64,000 nt of DNA from Roseomonas sp. OT10 (GCF_020991085.1 NZ_CP087720.1:62001-126000); one strand, 5' to 3'; counted from the first letter of the stretch, positions 42,548 through 52,326 are shown. Program-made: numbers and translations. The notes: generated by a model from the letters alone, not told the origin.

Positions 42548-43949
42548 GAGCTATGGCCGGAACTGGGTGATGGCGGTGTGAGAGAGGCGGCGTATCGAGG
42601 TGGGTGACAAGCCTGCCTGAACCTCCCGAAGGAGCGATACGCCATGACGAAAGATACCACTGTCGTTCCACTTCGTCAGCCTGAGACGGTGGAGGACCCG
42701 CTGACGGCGGTCCTGAGGAGCGGGGCCCGCCGGTTGCTGGCCCAGGCGGTTGAGGCCGAGGCGGAGGCCTTCCTGGCCGAGATGAGGGGCTTGCGGCTGC
42801 CGGATGGGCGCGAGCGCCTGGTGCGGCACGGGCATGGCCCGGAGAGGCTGGTGCAGACCGGGATCGGCCCGGTGCCGGTGCAGCGGGTCAAGCTGCGCGA
42901 CCGCGGTGCTGGCGAGGAGGCGGGCGGCGAGCGCATCCGCTTCGCCTCGGCTCTTCTGCCGCGCTGGGCGCGGCGGACGCGGAGCCTGGATGCCCTGCTG
43001 CCGATCCTCTACCTGCGCGGGGTCTCGATGGGCGACTTTCAGGAGGCGCTCGGGGCCCTGCTGGGCCGCGAGGCGCCGAACCTGTCGCCCTCGGTGATCG
43101 CGCGGCTGCGGGACGACTGGGAGGCGGACTACACGCGCTGGCAGCGGCGCGACCTGTCGGCCCGTCGCTACGTGTATGTCTGGGCCGACGGCGTCTACCT
43201 GCAGGCCCGGATGGAGCCGCAGGCCGAATGCATGCTGGTGCTGATCGGCGCCACGCCGGAGGGCAGGAAGGAGCTGCTTGGCTTCCAGGTGGGCCTGCGC
43301 GAGAGCGCGCAGAGCTGGCGGGAACTGCTGGTCGACCTCAAGGCCCGTGGCCTGATGATCGCGCCCGAACTGGCCACAGGCGATGGCGCGCTCGGCTTCT
43401 GGAAGGCGCTCGAGGAGGTCTGCCCGGCCACCCGTCATCAGCGGTGCTGGGTGCACAAGACCGCCAACGTCTTGGATAAGCTGCCGAGGTCGGTCCAGCC
43501 AGCCGCCAAGGCCGATCTACGCGAGATCTGGCAGGCGCCGGACCGCGCGACAGCGGAAGCGGCGATCACGACCTTCGCCGAGAAGTACGGGGCCAAATAC
43601 GAGAAGGCGGCCACCTGCCTGCTGAAGGACCGCAACGCTCTGCTGACCTTCTACGACTTCCCCGCCGAACACTGGGACCACCTACGCACCTCGAACCCCA
43701 TCGAGAGCGTGTTCGCCACCGTCCGGCACCGGACCGTCCGCACCAAGGGCGCACTGTCGCAGGACACCGCTCGGCTGATGGTGTTCAAGCTCGTCATGGC
43801 TGCGGCCAAAACCTGGCGCCGGCTGAAGGGAGAGAACCAGTTGCCCAAGCTGATCCAGGGCATCACATTCAAGAACGGCGTCGAGGTTACCAACACGCCA
43901 GCGCAGCACGCCGCCTGATCACGGCGTCACCCAGTTTCCAGCATAGCTC
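42548..43949 (+). mobile_element. IS256-family element A (1402 bp)
   Basis: Inverted ends GAGCTATGGCCGGAACTGGG (42548) and, reversed, GAGCTATGCTGGAAACTGGG (43949). The 8-bp target duplication GAGACGGG lies at 42540-42547 and 43950-43957. It interrupts the DotM/TrbA-like gene. Confidence 0.95.
42644..43918 (+). CDS. IS256-family (Mutator-type) transposase A
   Basis: 424 residues. Asp in YVWADGVYLQARME, Asp in ELATGDGALGFWKAL, the C-x2-H-like HQRCWVHKTANVLDKLP block, and Glu in TSNPIESVFATVRHRT. Complete. Confidence 0.95.
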   Translation: MTKDTTVVPLRQPETVEDPLTAVLRSGARRLLAQAVEAEAEAFLAEMRGLRLPDGRERLVRHGHGPERLVQTGIGPVPVQRVKLRDRGAGEEAGGERIRFASALLPRWARRTRSLDALLPILYLRGVSMGDFQEALGALLGREAPNLSPSVIARLRDDWEADYTRWQRRDLSARRYVYVWADGVYLQARMEPQAECMLVLIGATPEGRKELLGFQVGLRESAQSWRELLVDLKARGLMIAPELATGDGALGFWKALEEVCPATRHQRCWVHKTANVLDKLPRSVQPAAKADLREIWQAPDRATAEAAITTFAEKYGAKYEKAATCLLKDRNALLTFYDFPAEHWDHLRTSNPIESVFATVRHRTVRTKGALSQDTARLMVFKLVMAAAKTWRRLKGENQLPKLIQGITFKNGVEVTNTPAQHAA

Positions 43950-44122
43950 GAGACGGGCGGTAGAACGCCTGAGCGGCGTCGCGCCTCGTTCAGAACCGAC
44001 ATCAGCGCCGTCGTGGTGTAGGCGTGCCCGTCGGCGATCCTCAGCGCTGGCTTGCGCACCGCCGCGTCCCGCAACACCCGGTCCGCTTCCTCGACGAGGG
44101 CGGCCGGGATGTTGAGTTTCGC
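43950..44122 (-). pseudogene. DotM/TrbA-like gene, middle fragment
   Basis: Reads AKLNIPAALVEEADRVLRDA, IADGHAYTTTALMSVLNEAR, RRSGVLPPV. 'HAY..TALM.LL..AR..GVLP' is the DotM/TrbA segment just before its LKxVDR element. The 5' side ends abruptly at the IS21 tip (44123); the N-terminal part of the gene is not found beyond the IS21, so it was deleted. Confidence 0.6.
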
Positions 44123-44194
44123 TGAGAACTGACCCTACGTTTCCATCGAGAACTGACCCGTGCAGAGATATGTCCCGCGGGCTCTGGTCGTGGG

Positions 44195-44974
44195 TCAAGC
44201 GGGTGTTTTGGTCCTCCTGTTCCTGGGCTCGGCCGAGCTGCTCCTGAACCGGAAGCTGTCGTTGCCGGTCTCCAGGATGTGGCAGTGGTGGGTGAGCCGG
44301 TCGAGCAGGGCCGTGGTCATCTTGGCGTCGCCGAACACGCCACCCCACTCGCTGAAACTCAGGTTGGTGGTGATCACGACGCTGGTGCGCTCGTAGAGTT
44401 TGCTGAGCAGGTGGAACAGCAGCGCACCGCCCGAGGAGCTGAACGGCAGGTAGCCGAGCTCGTCGAGGATGACGAGGTCGAGACGGAGCAGGCGGTCGGC
44501 GAGCTGCCCGGCCTTGTTCGCGGTCTTTTCCTGCTCCAGCGCATTCACCAGGTCGACGGTGGAGTAGAACCGGACCTTCTTGCGGCCATGCTCGATGGCC
44601 TGGACGCCCAGGGCCGTGGCGAGGTGCGTCTTGCCGGTGCCTGGCCCGCCGATGAGCACGACGTTGTCGGCCCGCTCGGTGAACTCGCCCCGGTGCAGCT
44701 GCCGGACCGTCGCCTCGTTGACCTCGCTCACGGCGAAATCAAAGCTCGCCAGATCCTTGTAGGCGGGGAACCGGGCTACCTTGATGTGGTAGGCGATCGA
44801 GCGCACCTCGCGTTCAGCCATCTCGGCCTTGAGCAACTGGGAGAGGATGGGGACCGCCGCCTCGAACGCCGGCGCGCCCTGCTCCACCAGCTCGGTGACT
44901 GCCTGGGCCATACCGAACATCTTGAGCCCGCGCAGCATGACCACGAGGGCGGCACTGGCGGGATCATGACGCAT
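44195..44974 (-). CDS. IS21 IstB ATPase
   Basis: 259 residues. AAA+ helper of transposition, with Walker [13 protein letters not shown], Walker [12 protein letters not shown] and the downstream [16 protein letters not shown] sensor region. Overlaps the istA stop by 11 bp. Confidence 0.93.
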   Translation of the reverse strand: MRHDPASAALVVMLRGLKMFGMAQAVTELVEQGAPAFEAAVPILSQLLKAEMAEREVRSIAYHIKVARFPAYKDLASFDFAVSEVNEATVRQLHRGEFTERADNVVLIGGPGTGKTHLATALGVQAIEHGRKKVRFYSTVDLVNALEQEKTANKAGQLADRLLRLDLVILDELGYLPFSSSGGALLFHLLSKLYERTSVVITTNLSFSEWGGVFGDAKMTTALLDRLTHHCHILETGNDSFRFRSSSAEPRNRRTKTPA

Positions 44975-46376
44975 GGCGCACCTCGCGGGTCCGCAGCGCG
45001 TCGTAGCGGCCGGTGTCGGCCCTCGGCTCCTGGTTCAGGGCGAGGGCCTGGGGTGCATCGATCGCCGCGGCCGTGCTCATGCCGTCGGTCAGGCGGTGCA
45101 GGATGTTGAGGATGTGGGTCTTGGTGGCGACGCCATCCTCGAGGGCCAGTTCCACGGCGCAGAGCACGGCCCCCTCGTCGTGCTGCAGCACCAGGGCGAG
45201 GATGTCCACCATCTCCCGCTCGCCTCCTGGCCGCCGGAGGAGCTGGGCCTGGAGCCTGCGGAATGCCTCCGGCATCTCGGCGAAGGGCGCGCCGTTGCGC
45301 AGCGCTCCCGGCTTGCGCTGGATCACCGCCAGGTAGTGCCGCCAGTCGTAGACGGTGCGGCTGGGGACGTCGTGCGAGCGCTCGACGATCCGGGCGTGCT
45401 CGCACAGGATCTGTCCCTCGGCTGCCACGACGAGCCGGTCGGGATAGACCCGCAGGCTCACCGGCCGGTTGGCGAACGAGGCGGGGACGCTGTAGCGGTT
45501 GCTCTCGAAGTGCACGAGGCAGGTCGGCGACACCCGCTTGGCGTGCTCGACGAAGCCGTCGAACGCCCGTCCCATCGGCATCAGGCTCGCCCTCTCCCGG
45601 GCATGCACCTCGGCGACGCTGCCCGGCAGCACCCCGTGGGACAGTTCGCCCCAGCGCTCGATGCAGCGGGCCTCCAGCCAGGCGTTAAGGGAGGACAGAT
45701 CCGCGAACGGCGGCATGCCCTGCCAGATCTGCCGCCGGGCGTCCTGGACGTTTTTCTCGACCTGACCTTTCTCCCAACCTGAGGCCGGAGAGCAGAATGT
45801 CGGCTCGAACAGGTAATGGCTGGCCATCGCCTGGAACCGCGCGTTGACCTGCCGGACCTTGCCCGTGCCGACGCGATCCACGGCCGTCCGCATGTTGTCG
45901 AAGATGCCGCGACGCGGCACCCCGCCCAGCACCCGGAATGCCTCGGCCAGAGCGTCGAACAGCATCTCGTGGGTTTGCAGTTTGTAGGCCCGGATAACGA
46001 AGGCTCGGCTGTGGGACAGCTTGGTATGGGCGGCCTGCAGCTTGAGCCGCTTGCCGCCCACCGTCGCCCAGTCCTCGCTCCAGTCGAACTGAAACGCCTC
46101 GCCGGGCTGAAAGGCGAGCGGTACGAACACCCCGCGCCCGGTGGTCCGCTGCGCCACCTCCCGTCTCGCCTGCCAGCGCCGGACGAAGGCTGCGACCCGG
46201 CCGTAGGATCCGCCATAACCCAGGGACACCAGGTCCGCGTGGATCTGACGCACCGTCCGGCGCCCCTTGCGGCCCTTGCCCGCCTCCACCCTCAGCCATT
46301 CCGAGAGCTTGTCGGCAAACGGGTCCAGGCGGCTCGGACGCTCGGGAACCTTGAACTTCACTTCAACCGTGTTCGA
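44964..46376 (-). pseudogene. IS21 IstA, main 3' part
   Basis: Contains the DDE core (FQFDWSEDWATVGGKR, RRGIFDNMRTAVDRVG, GWEKGQVEKNVQDARRQIW) and the C-terminal domain. The first 37 codons are at 50271-50382, cut off by IS66 and IS256 B. The joined gene would be 508 codons (...IRKYLRSNTVEVKFKV...), normal for IstA. Confidence 0.9.
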
Positions 46377-46384
46377 CCGCAGGG

Positions 46385-47785
46385 GAGCTACGCTGGAATT
46401 TGGGTGACGCGGTGATCAGGCGGCGTTCTGTGCTGGCGTGTTGATGACCTCGACGCCGTTCTTGAATGTGACGCCCTGGATGAGCTTGGGCAACTGGTTC
46501 TCGCCCTTCAGCCGGCGCCAAGTCTTGGCGGCGGCCATGACGAGCTTGAAGACCATGAGCCGGGCGGTGTCCTGGGACAGGGCGCCCCTGGTCCGGACGG
46601 TGCGGTGTCGGACGGTGGCGAACACGCTCTCGATGGGGTTCGAGGTGCGGAGGTGGTCCCAGTGCTCGGCGGGGAAGTCGTAGAAGCTGAGGAGCGCGTC
46701 CCGGTCCTTCACCAGGCAGGTGACGGCCCTCTCGTACTTGGCCCCGTATTTCCCGGCGAAGCTGGTGATCGCCGTCTCGGCCGTGTCGCGGTCGGGCGCC
46801 TGCCAGATCTCGCGCAGGTCGGCCTTGGCGGCCGGCTGGACGGACCGGGGCAGCTTGTCCAACACGTTGGCGGTCTTGTGCACCCAGCACCGCTGATGCC
46901 GGGTCGCCGGCGAGACCTCCTCCAGCGCCTTCCAGAAGCCGAGCGCGCCATCGCCCGTGGCCAGTTCGGGCGCCATCGCCAGGCCACGGGCCTTGAGGTC
47001 GACCAGCAGTTCCCGCCAGCTCTGCGTGCTCTCGCGCAGGCCCACCTGAAAGCCGAGCAGCTCCTTCTTGCCTTCCGGGGTGGCGCCAATGAGCACCAGC
47101 ATGCACTCGGCCTGCGGCTCCATGCGCGCCTGCAGGTAGACACCATCGGCCCAGATGTAGACGTAGTGCCGGGCCGACAGGTCGCGCCGCTGCCAGCGTG
47201 CGTAGTCCGCCTGCCACTCGTCGCGCAGCCGCGCGACCACCGACGGCGACAGGTTCGGGGCGTCGCGGCCCAGCAAGGCCCCGAGCGCCTCCTGAAAATC
47301 GCCCATCGAGACCCCGCGCAGGTAGAGGATCGGCAGCAGGGCATCCAGGCTCCGCGTCCGCCGTGCCCAGCGCGGCAGGAGAGCCGAGGTGAAGCGGATC
47401 CGTTCGCCACCTGCCTCCTCGCCGGCGCCGCGGTCGCGCAGCTTGACCCGCTGCACCGGCACCGGGCCAATCCCGGTCTGGACCAGACGCTCCGGGCCAT
47501 GCCCGTGCCGAACCAGGCGCTCACGCCCGTCCGGTAGCCGCTCCCCCTTCATCTCGGCCAGAAAGGCCTCCGCCTCGGCCTCAATGGCCTGGGCCAGGAG
47601 CCGGCGGGCGCCGCTCCTCAGGACCGCCGTCAGCGGATCCTCGACCGTCTCCGGCTGACGAAGGGGGACAACAGTGGTATCGCTCATCTCGGCGTATCGC
47701 TCCTTCGGGAGGTTCAGGCAGGCTTCCACCCACCTCGATACGCCGCCTCTCTCATATCGCCATCACCCAGTTTCGGCCATAGCTC
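46385..47785 (-). mobile_element. IS256-family element B (1401 bp)
   Basis: Inverted ends GAGCTACGCTGGAATTTGGG (46385) and, reversed, GAGCTATGGCCGAAACTGGG (47785). Target duplication CCGCAGGG at 46377-46384 and 47786-47793. The target straddles the IS66 target duplication and the first base of IS66, so it arrived after IS66. Confidence 0.95.
46416..47687 (-). CDS. IS256-family transposase B
   Basis: 423 residues from ATG 47687 (MSDTTVVPLRQPETVEDPL). Closely similar to transposase A but with scattered substitutions, so the two elements are diverged relatives and not a recent duplication. DDE motifs complete. Confidence 0.93.
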   Translation of the reverse strand: MSDTTVVPLRQPETVEDPLTAVLRSGARRLLAQAIEAEAEAFLAEMKGERLPDGRERLVRHGHGPERLVQTGIGPVPVQRVKLRDRGAGEEAGGERIRFTSALLPRWARRTRSLDALLPILYLRGVSMGDFQEALGALLGRDAPNLSPSVVARLRDEWQADYARWQRRDLSARHYVYIWADGVYLQARMEPQAECMLVLIGATPEGKKELLGFQVGLRESTQSWRELLVDLKARGLAMAPELATGDGALGFWKALEEVSPATRHQRCWVHKTANVLDKLPRSVQPAAKADLREIWQAPDRDTAETAITSFAGKYGAKYERAVTCLVKDRDALLSFYDFPAEHWDHLRTSNPIESVFATVRHRTVRTRGALSQDTARLMVFKLVMAAAKTWRRLKGENQLPKLIQGVTFKNGVEVINTPAQNAA

Positions 47786-47833
47786 CCGCAGGGTAAGCGA
47801 GGTCTACGGACCCTTGCGGCCTTTGCTTGATCG

Positions 47834-49408
47834 TCAGCTGTTTTCGTCGGCCGCGCAGTGCCATGGCATGAGCTCGTCGATGCGGCTGTTGGGCCAGCCG
47901 TTGACCAGGCGCGTCAGCACTGTGGTGAGGTAGCGCTGCGGGTCGACGCTGTTGAGCTTGCAGGTCTCCACCAACGAGGCCACGGCCGCCCATCTGGCCC
48001 CGCCATCGTCGCCGGAGGCAAAGAGCGCATTCTTGCGGCTGAGGCAGATCGGTCGGATGGCGCGCTCCACCGTGTTCGTGTCCAGCTCGATCCGACCGTC
48101 CTTGAGGACCCGCATCAGGCCGTCGCGATGGTTCAGCGCGTAGCGGATGGCCTCTGCCGTCGGACTGCTGCCCGGCAGCCGCGCGAGGTGCGCCGAGAAC
48201 CAGGCGAACAGGTCCTCGACAAGGGGGCGGCTTCGTTCCTGGCGGACGGCGCGGCGGATGTCGGGCGGCTTGCCGCGCAGTTCCGCCTCGACCGCGTAGA
48301 GGGCGGCAATCCTCTGCAGCGTCTCGGTGGCGATCGGCGCGGTCTTGCCCTTGGCTAGCTCGATGAACTGCCGGCGCAGGTGCGACCAGCAGAATGCCAG
48401 CGTGATGCCCTCGCTCGCCGCGGCGAGCGTCTTGTAAGCGCCGTAGCCGTCGCACTGGAGGATGCCGCGATAGCCGCCCAGCAGTGCCTTCGCGTGCTCG
48501 GCGCCGCGGCCCGGCGCGTAGTGGAACACCACCGCCGGCGGGTCCGTCCCGCCCCAGGGCCGGTCGTCGCGCGCGATCGCCCAGGCATAGCCCTTCTTGG
48601 TCTTGCCACGTCCAGGGTCGAGGACCGGCATCGTGGTCTCGTCGGCGAACAGCCGCGAGGAGGCCAGCAGGATCTCCCGCATGCGCCGGACCACCGGGAT
48701 GATCTCCAGCGCCCCCGTGCCGGTCCAGTCGGCCAGCACCTCGCGGCCGATCTCGATCCCCTGCCGCGCCAGGATCTGCGCCTGGCGGTAAAGGGGCAGA
48801 TGGTCGGCGTAGCGAGAGACCAGCACGTGGGCGACCGTTGCCTCGGTCGGCACCCCGCCCTCGATCAGGCGGGCCGGCGCGGGCGCCTGCAGCACCACGC
48901 CGGCGCAGGCCCGGCAGGCCAGCTTCGGCCGCTTCGTGACGAGGACGCGGAACCGCGCCGGGATCACGTCGAGCCGCTCGGCGGCATCGGTGCCGATCTC
49001 GACCAGCGGGCCCTGGCAGCAGGGGCACACCGTCGCCTCGGGCGCCAGCACCTGCTCGATGCGCGGCAGGTGCGCCGGCAGTCGGCCCCGGCCTGCCCGG
49101 CGGCGCTTCTTGTGCTGGTCGCGCAGCGCCGGAGAGGCCTTGCCGGCCTCGGCCGCGTTCCCGGCCAGCGTCGCCTCGATCTCCTCGAAGGCGAACAGCA
49201 GTTGCTCCTCGGGGAGCCTCTCGGATTTCTGCCCGAACTGCCGGCGCTTCAGCTTCAGCAGCAGGTGCTGGAGGCGCTCGTTCTGCGCCGTCAGCGCATC
49301 ACGCTCGGCGACCAGCGTGTCGACCTCGACCAGCGTCTCGAGCAGAAGCGCGCGCAGGGCTGCGGGGTCCTCCGGCAGTGTCGGCCTGTCGTCTCCCGCG
49401 GCGCGCAT
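47834..49408 (-). CDS. IS66 TnpC transposase
   Basis: 524 residues: an N-terminal leucine-zipper stretch (LLETLVEVDTLVAERDALTA), a zinc-finger-like VCPCCQGPL...LACRACAGV, and the DDE domain with Asp in LFADETTMPVLDPG, Asp in LQCDGYGAYKTLA and Glu in NTVERAIRPICLSRKNALFA. Complete. Confidence 0.95.
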   Translation of the reverse strand: MRAAGDDRPTLPEDPAALRALLLETLVEVDTLVAERDALTAQNERLQHLLLKLKRRQFGQKSERLPEEQLLFAFEEIEATLAGNAAEAGKASPALRDQHKKRRRAGRGRLPAHLPRIEQVLAPEATVCPCCQGPLVEIGTDAAERLDVIPARFRVLVTKRPKLACRACAGVVLQAPAPARLIEGGVPTEATVAHVLVSRYADHLPLYRQAQILARQGIEIGREVLADWTGTGALEIIPVVRRMREILLASSRLFADETTMPVLDPGRGKTKKGYAWAIARDDRPWGGTDPPAVVFHYAPGRGAEHAKALLGGYRGILQCDGYGAYKTLAAASEGITLAFCWSHLRRQFIELAKGKTAPIATETLQRIAALYAVEAELRGKPPDIRRAVRQERSRPLVEDLFAWFSAHLARLPGSSPTAEAIRYALNHRDGLMRVLKDGRIELDTNTVERAIRPICLSRKNALFASGDDGGARWAAVASLVETCKLNSVDPQRYLTTVLTRLVNGWPNSRIDELMPWHCAADENS

Positions 49409-49421
49409 CGTGCCGCGGATT

Positions 49422-49778
49422 CTATGCCGGCGCGCTCGGCGTGGGAATCTCCCGCAGCGTTTGCACGCGCCGCCAATCGATCCCGTCGAACAGCGCGGCG
49501 AACTCCACCGGCGTCAGACGCAGCACGCCGTCCACCACCGGCGGCCAGCGGAACGCGCCTCCCTCCAATTGCTTCCAGACCAGGACCAGGCCGCCGCCGT
49601 CCCAGAGGAGGATCTTGATCCGGTCGGCACGGCGCGAACGGAACACCAGCACCGCCCCGGAGAACGGATCTGCGCCCAGCACCTCGGCGGCCAGCGCCGC
49701 CAGGCTGTGCGCGCCCTTGCGGAAGTCGACCGGCTTCGTCGCCAGCAGGATCCGCGCGCCAGCCGGGGGCGCGATCAT
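49422..49778 (-). CDS. IS66 TnpB accessory protein
   Basis: 118 residues, Orf2/TnpB family: ARILLATKPVDFRKGAHSLA, GAVLVFRSRRADRIKILLWD, GGLVLVWKQLEGGAFRWP. ATG 49778 overlaps the TnpA stop. Required for IS66 transposition. Confidence 0.93.
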   Translation of the reverse strand: MIAPPAGARILLATKPVDFRKGAHSLAALAAEVLGADPFSGAVLVFRSRRADRIKILLWDGGGLVLVWKQLEGGAFRWPPVVDGVLRLTPVEFAALFDGIDWRRVQTLREIPTPSAPA

Positions 49779-50185
49779 GCCGCCGATGTCCGGATCGCCC
49801 GCAGCACCATCGTCAGCAGGTCCACATCTGTGCCAGGCACCACGTGCAGCACCGCTCCCGCCAGTTCCACCTCGATCGGTGGCGAGGAACCTGCCGACGA
49901 GACTGTTGTCGGCTCGGGCACAGGCATCGACGGCGCCGGCACGATCGGCACAAAGCTCAGCGGCGCCACCGCAGCACGCCGCATCTCCCGCCGCCACGTG
50001 AACACCTGCTGCGAACTGACCTGCCAGCGTCGTGCCACCTCGGCCACCACCGTGCCGGGCCGCAGCGTCTCCGCTACGATCCGTGCCTTGTCGTCGTCCG
50101 ACCACTTCCGCCGACGGCCAGGTCCGGTCAGAACCTCGACACGCCGATATCCGCCGTCCTTCGCGTCACCACTAATGTCGACCAT
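49775..50185 (-). CDS. IS66 TnpA (OrfA)
   Basis: 136 residues with a helix-turn-helix (RRKWSDDDKARIVAETLRPG, VVAEVARRWQVSSQQVFTWR) and a Pro-rich linker to a short C-terminal domain. First gene of the IS66 operon. Confidence 0.9.
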   Translation of the reverse strand: MVDISGDAKDGGYRRVEVLTGPGRRRKWSDDDKARIVAETLRPGTVVAEVARRWQVSSQQVFTWRREMRRAAVAPLSFVPIVPAPSMPVPEPTTVSSAGSSPPIEVELAGAVLHVVPGTDVDLLTMVLRAIRTSAA

Positions 50186-50270
50186 AATGTCGGCCCGAAG
50201 CTCCCTGCTCCAAGCCGACCCAGCACATCCACCAACCGCGCCGGAAGACGGGCCTCGTGGCCACGCTTAC

Positions 50271-50382
50271 ACCGCAGGTATTTGCGGATCGTGTTCCGCG
50301 ACAGGCCCGTCCGCCGCTCGATCTCGCGGATCGGGATGCGATCCCGGTAGTGCCACCGGCGGATTACGCTCAACAACTCCAT
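50271..50382 (-). pseudogene. IS21 IstA, 5' fragment
   Basis: From ATG 50382: MELLSVIRRWHYRDRIPIRE, IERRTGLSRNTIRKYLR, the standard IstA helix-turn-helix. It then runs into IS66. Restores a continuous IstA when IS66 and IS256 B are removed. Confidence 0.88.
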
Positions 50383-50470
50383 GTCGATCACTCCGATAAC
50401 CCCGAACAGCCGGTCGGGGAGGTGAACAGACACGGGTCATTTCTCGGCGGAAACTCTGACCCTTCCCGGG

Positions 50471-50872
50471 TCAGCTCTCAGTGCAAATCAACAGCCCGTC
50501 CGGCGTGGTGGAAACCACCATCAGCTCGTCGCTCGTGCGGGCCACCACGCGGTGCATCCCATGATACTGGCCCAGGTCGGTCAGCGTCGCCCCCGAGGCC
50601 ACGATGCGCTGCAGGGCCGGCAGCTGCTGCACCGCCTCAGCGGACGCTTGCGTCCCGGAGCCGCGCGGCGCCGACGCCGGCGACGGAGCTACAGCGGGCG
50701 CTTGGACCTGGGCCGGGCTGGCGGGAGCGCCGACCTGGATCATCGAGGGGAGCTGCGGGTTGGCTTGCGCCCATTCCTGCCCCGGCAAGGGAGGCGGCAG
50801 GCTGCAATGCGGCTCAGCCAGGGCAAGCCCGGGCACGAGGACCAGGCACGAAGCCAGAAGATAGGATCGCAT
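50471..50872 (-). pseudogene. DsbC/TrbB-like periplasmic protein, 3' truncated by IS21
   Basis: 133 residues with a signal peptide (MRSYLLASCLVLVPGLALAE). A Pro/Ala linker is followed by LTDLGQYHGMHRVVARTSDE, LMVVSTTPDGLLIC, which resembles the N-terminal dimerisation domain of DsbC/DsbG proteins carried by transfer operons (TrbB of IncI). The thioredoxin domain with its CxxC is missing because the IS21 enters after LLIC and supplies the stop. The family call is tentative. Confidence 0.5.
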
Positions 50873-50932
50873 AACGCCTCCACTGCGTAAATGAGTGGAG
50901 GTTAGGAGGCCGCCGTGCGAACGGTGTACGGG

Positions 50933-51784
50933 TTATTGCCGCGGCACTCTGCGCCGCAAGATCCGGCTCGTAAGGCTGTTCCACCAGTGGCCAGTGGGGC
51001 CGGCCAAGGCGCAATCACGATCGGCTTCCGCCAGGAGCCAAGCCACATCACTGATGTAGGACCGGGCCAGGTCGACGCGGAGGTCGTAGGTGTCGCCGTC
51101 GTCCATCTTCAGCGCCTGCTTCAGGACACTGGCTTTGGCTTGAGCCGTATGAAGTGACAACGCCCGCATTCTCCAGAGCGACGTAATGGCCTCATGCGCC
51201 TTCTGCCAGGTCGGGAACAACGCTGCCGACAGGACGTCGAGCTGCTCCGGAGGCAGGGTTAAGTCTTCCAGCCGCGCGTATCCTTCCGCCACTTGCGCGA
51301 GCAGCGCCAGGCAAGCCTGACTGGCGGCGACAAGCGCGCCGTCCTCATCGACAAGTCCCGAGACGCTGCAGTTCCGGCCTATCAGCGCAGCATCACAGAT
51401 GCGCTCAATGTCAGTTATGAACGAGAGCAGCAGCGCATCCCGCGCGGGCGTCGGATCGTCGTGCCGACGCGACAGCAATCGCTCGATGACGGCCAACTTG
51501 CCCTTCAAGCCATTCGCGCTCAATGCAGGAATGTCGGAGATCCGATAGGCGACGTCGACTCGACCGGCATCCGTCTCAGTCATCGCTCGCATCAGTTCGT
51601 CGTGCTCGCTCGACGTCATCAGGGAGCCACGTTCGACCTGCGCAAAGAGTGCAGCATCCATCTCGGTCAGGGAGGTGCAAAGAGCAAGGAGGTGTTCATC
51701 GGCCGTGCTGAGCAATTCCTCGTAGGCGCCGGCCGCCGCCTTTACATCTGCAAGCACCTCATCACGAAGAGCGCTCAGCATCAT
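50933..51784 (-). CDS. Helical cytosolic protein of unknown function
   Basis: 283 residues, start ATGATG at 51784 with GGAGG 6 bp upstream. Almost entirely alpha-helical (VKAAAGAYEELLSTADEHLL, ADRDCALAGPTGHWWNSLTS near the end), no signal peptide, membrane helix or known motif. In the same direction as the DsbC-like and I-type transfer genes and probably part of that operon. Function unknown. Confidence 0.6.
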   Translation of the reverse strand: MMLSALRDEVLADVKAAAGAYEELLSTADEHLLALCTSLTEMDAALFAQVERGSLMTSSEHDELMRAMTETDAGRVDVAYRISDIPALSANGLKGKLAVIERLLSRRHDDPTPARDALLLSFITDIERICDAALIGRNCSVSGLVDEDGALVAASQACLALLAQVAEGYARLEDLTLPPEQLDVLSAALFPTWQKAHEAITSLWRMRALSLHTAQAKASVLKQALKMDDGDTYDLRVDLARSYISDVAWLLAEADRDCALAGPTGHWWNSLTSRILRRRVPRQ

Positions 51785-51832
51785 CGTACGGCCTCCTGCG
51801 CCCCGTCGGCCTTATGCCAGATCGTCGCTCTC

Positions 51833-52320
51833 CTAAGACTCCACAGACTCGTTTGACGAACCTTCTCGCCGGATACGAAGCCGGGCGCTCTTCTGCGCGA
51901 CCTGCTCTCCTGCCAGCCTGACGCTGACGGTTCCGAGGAATTGGGACTCGAACCGGAGCATCTCCATGAACCGGCCAGGGTCCTTGAACAAACGTGGCCG
52001 GGAGGGCCATGCAGTATGAAAAACGTGATAGCCCAGCTGCCACGAAGTGAGGACGTAGAACGCATAGCGCGTCGCCCGATTGCCCGGCTTCTGAGCTTCC
52101 ACCATGACCCCTCGGATGTAGCCGCCTGCAGCAATTCCCTCGAGGACCTTGGCATGCGTGATGGAGGGCAAGCCTGCAGGAACGAAAGATACGGGCCCTG
52201 ATTGACTCGCGTCGGGCACAGTAACGCCTGGCAGGTCGTCGAACGCCACCAGAAATCGGCCACTCCGCTGCGGCTGCCAGGATCCCAAAAGGTAGCTCCA
52301 GAGCTGGATCGCGAAGACGC
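51833..52320 (-). pseudogene. Transfer-operon gene lacking its 5' end
   Basis: The frame reads SVFAIQLWSYLLGSWQPQRS, GRFLVAFDDLPGVTV, ITHAKVLEGIAAGGYIRGVM, ATRYAFYVLTSWQLGYHVFH and ends RREGSSNESVES. Upstream it runs without a credible start into the class II aldolase fragment at about 52321-52326, so the 5' end has been lost at a junction. TTG 52288 could re-initiate. No family recognised. Confidence 0.45.
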
Positions 52321-52326
52321 TTTGTA

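Larger units (their letters stand above)
47793..50270 (-). mobile_element. IS66-family element (2478 bp)
   Basis: Left end GTAAGCGAGG (47793) and right end ...GCTTAC (50270) are the IS66 signature. The 8-bp target duplication ACCGCAGG lies at 50271-50278 and 46376-46383 (the latter now separated by IS256 B). It split istA of the IS21. Confidence 0.93.
44123..50480 (-). mobile_element. IS21-family element, interrupted by IS66 and IS256 B
   Basis: Ends TGAGAACTGACCC (44123) and, reversed, TGAGAGCTGACCC (50480), each followed inward by further GAGAAxTGACCC repeats, as IS21 ends do. Subtracting IS66 (2478+8 bp) and IS256 B (1401+8 bp) leaves about 2463 bp, a normal IS21 size. The flanks (TTTCGC and GTGCAA) do not match, so there is no target duplication. 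This fits an IS21-mediated deletion joining DotM/TrbA-like and DsbC-like genes. Confidence 0.88.

Noticed and set aside
42644-47687. IS256 A and B as the ends of a recently formed composite transposon
   Set aside because: The two transposases differ at many residues, each has its own 8-bp duplication, and the insertions are into different host sequences.
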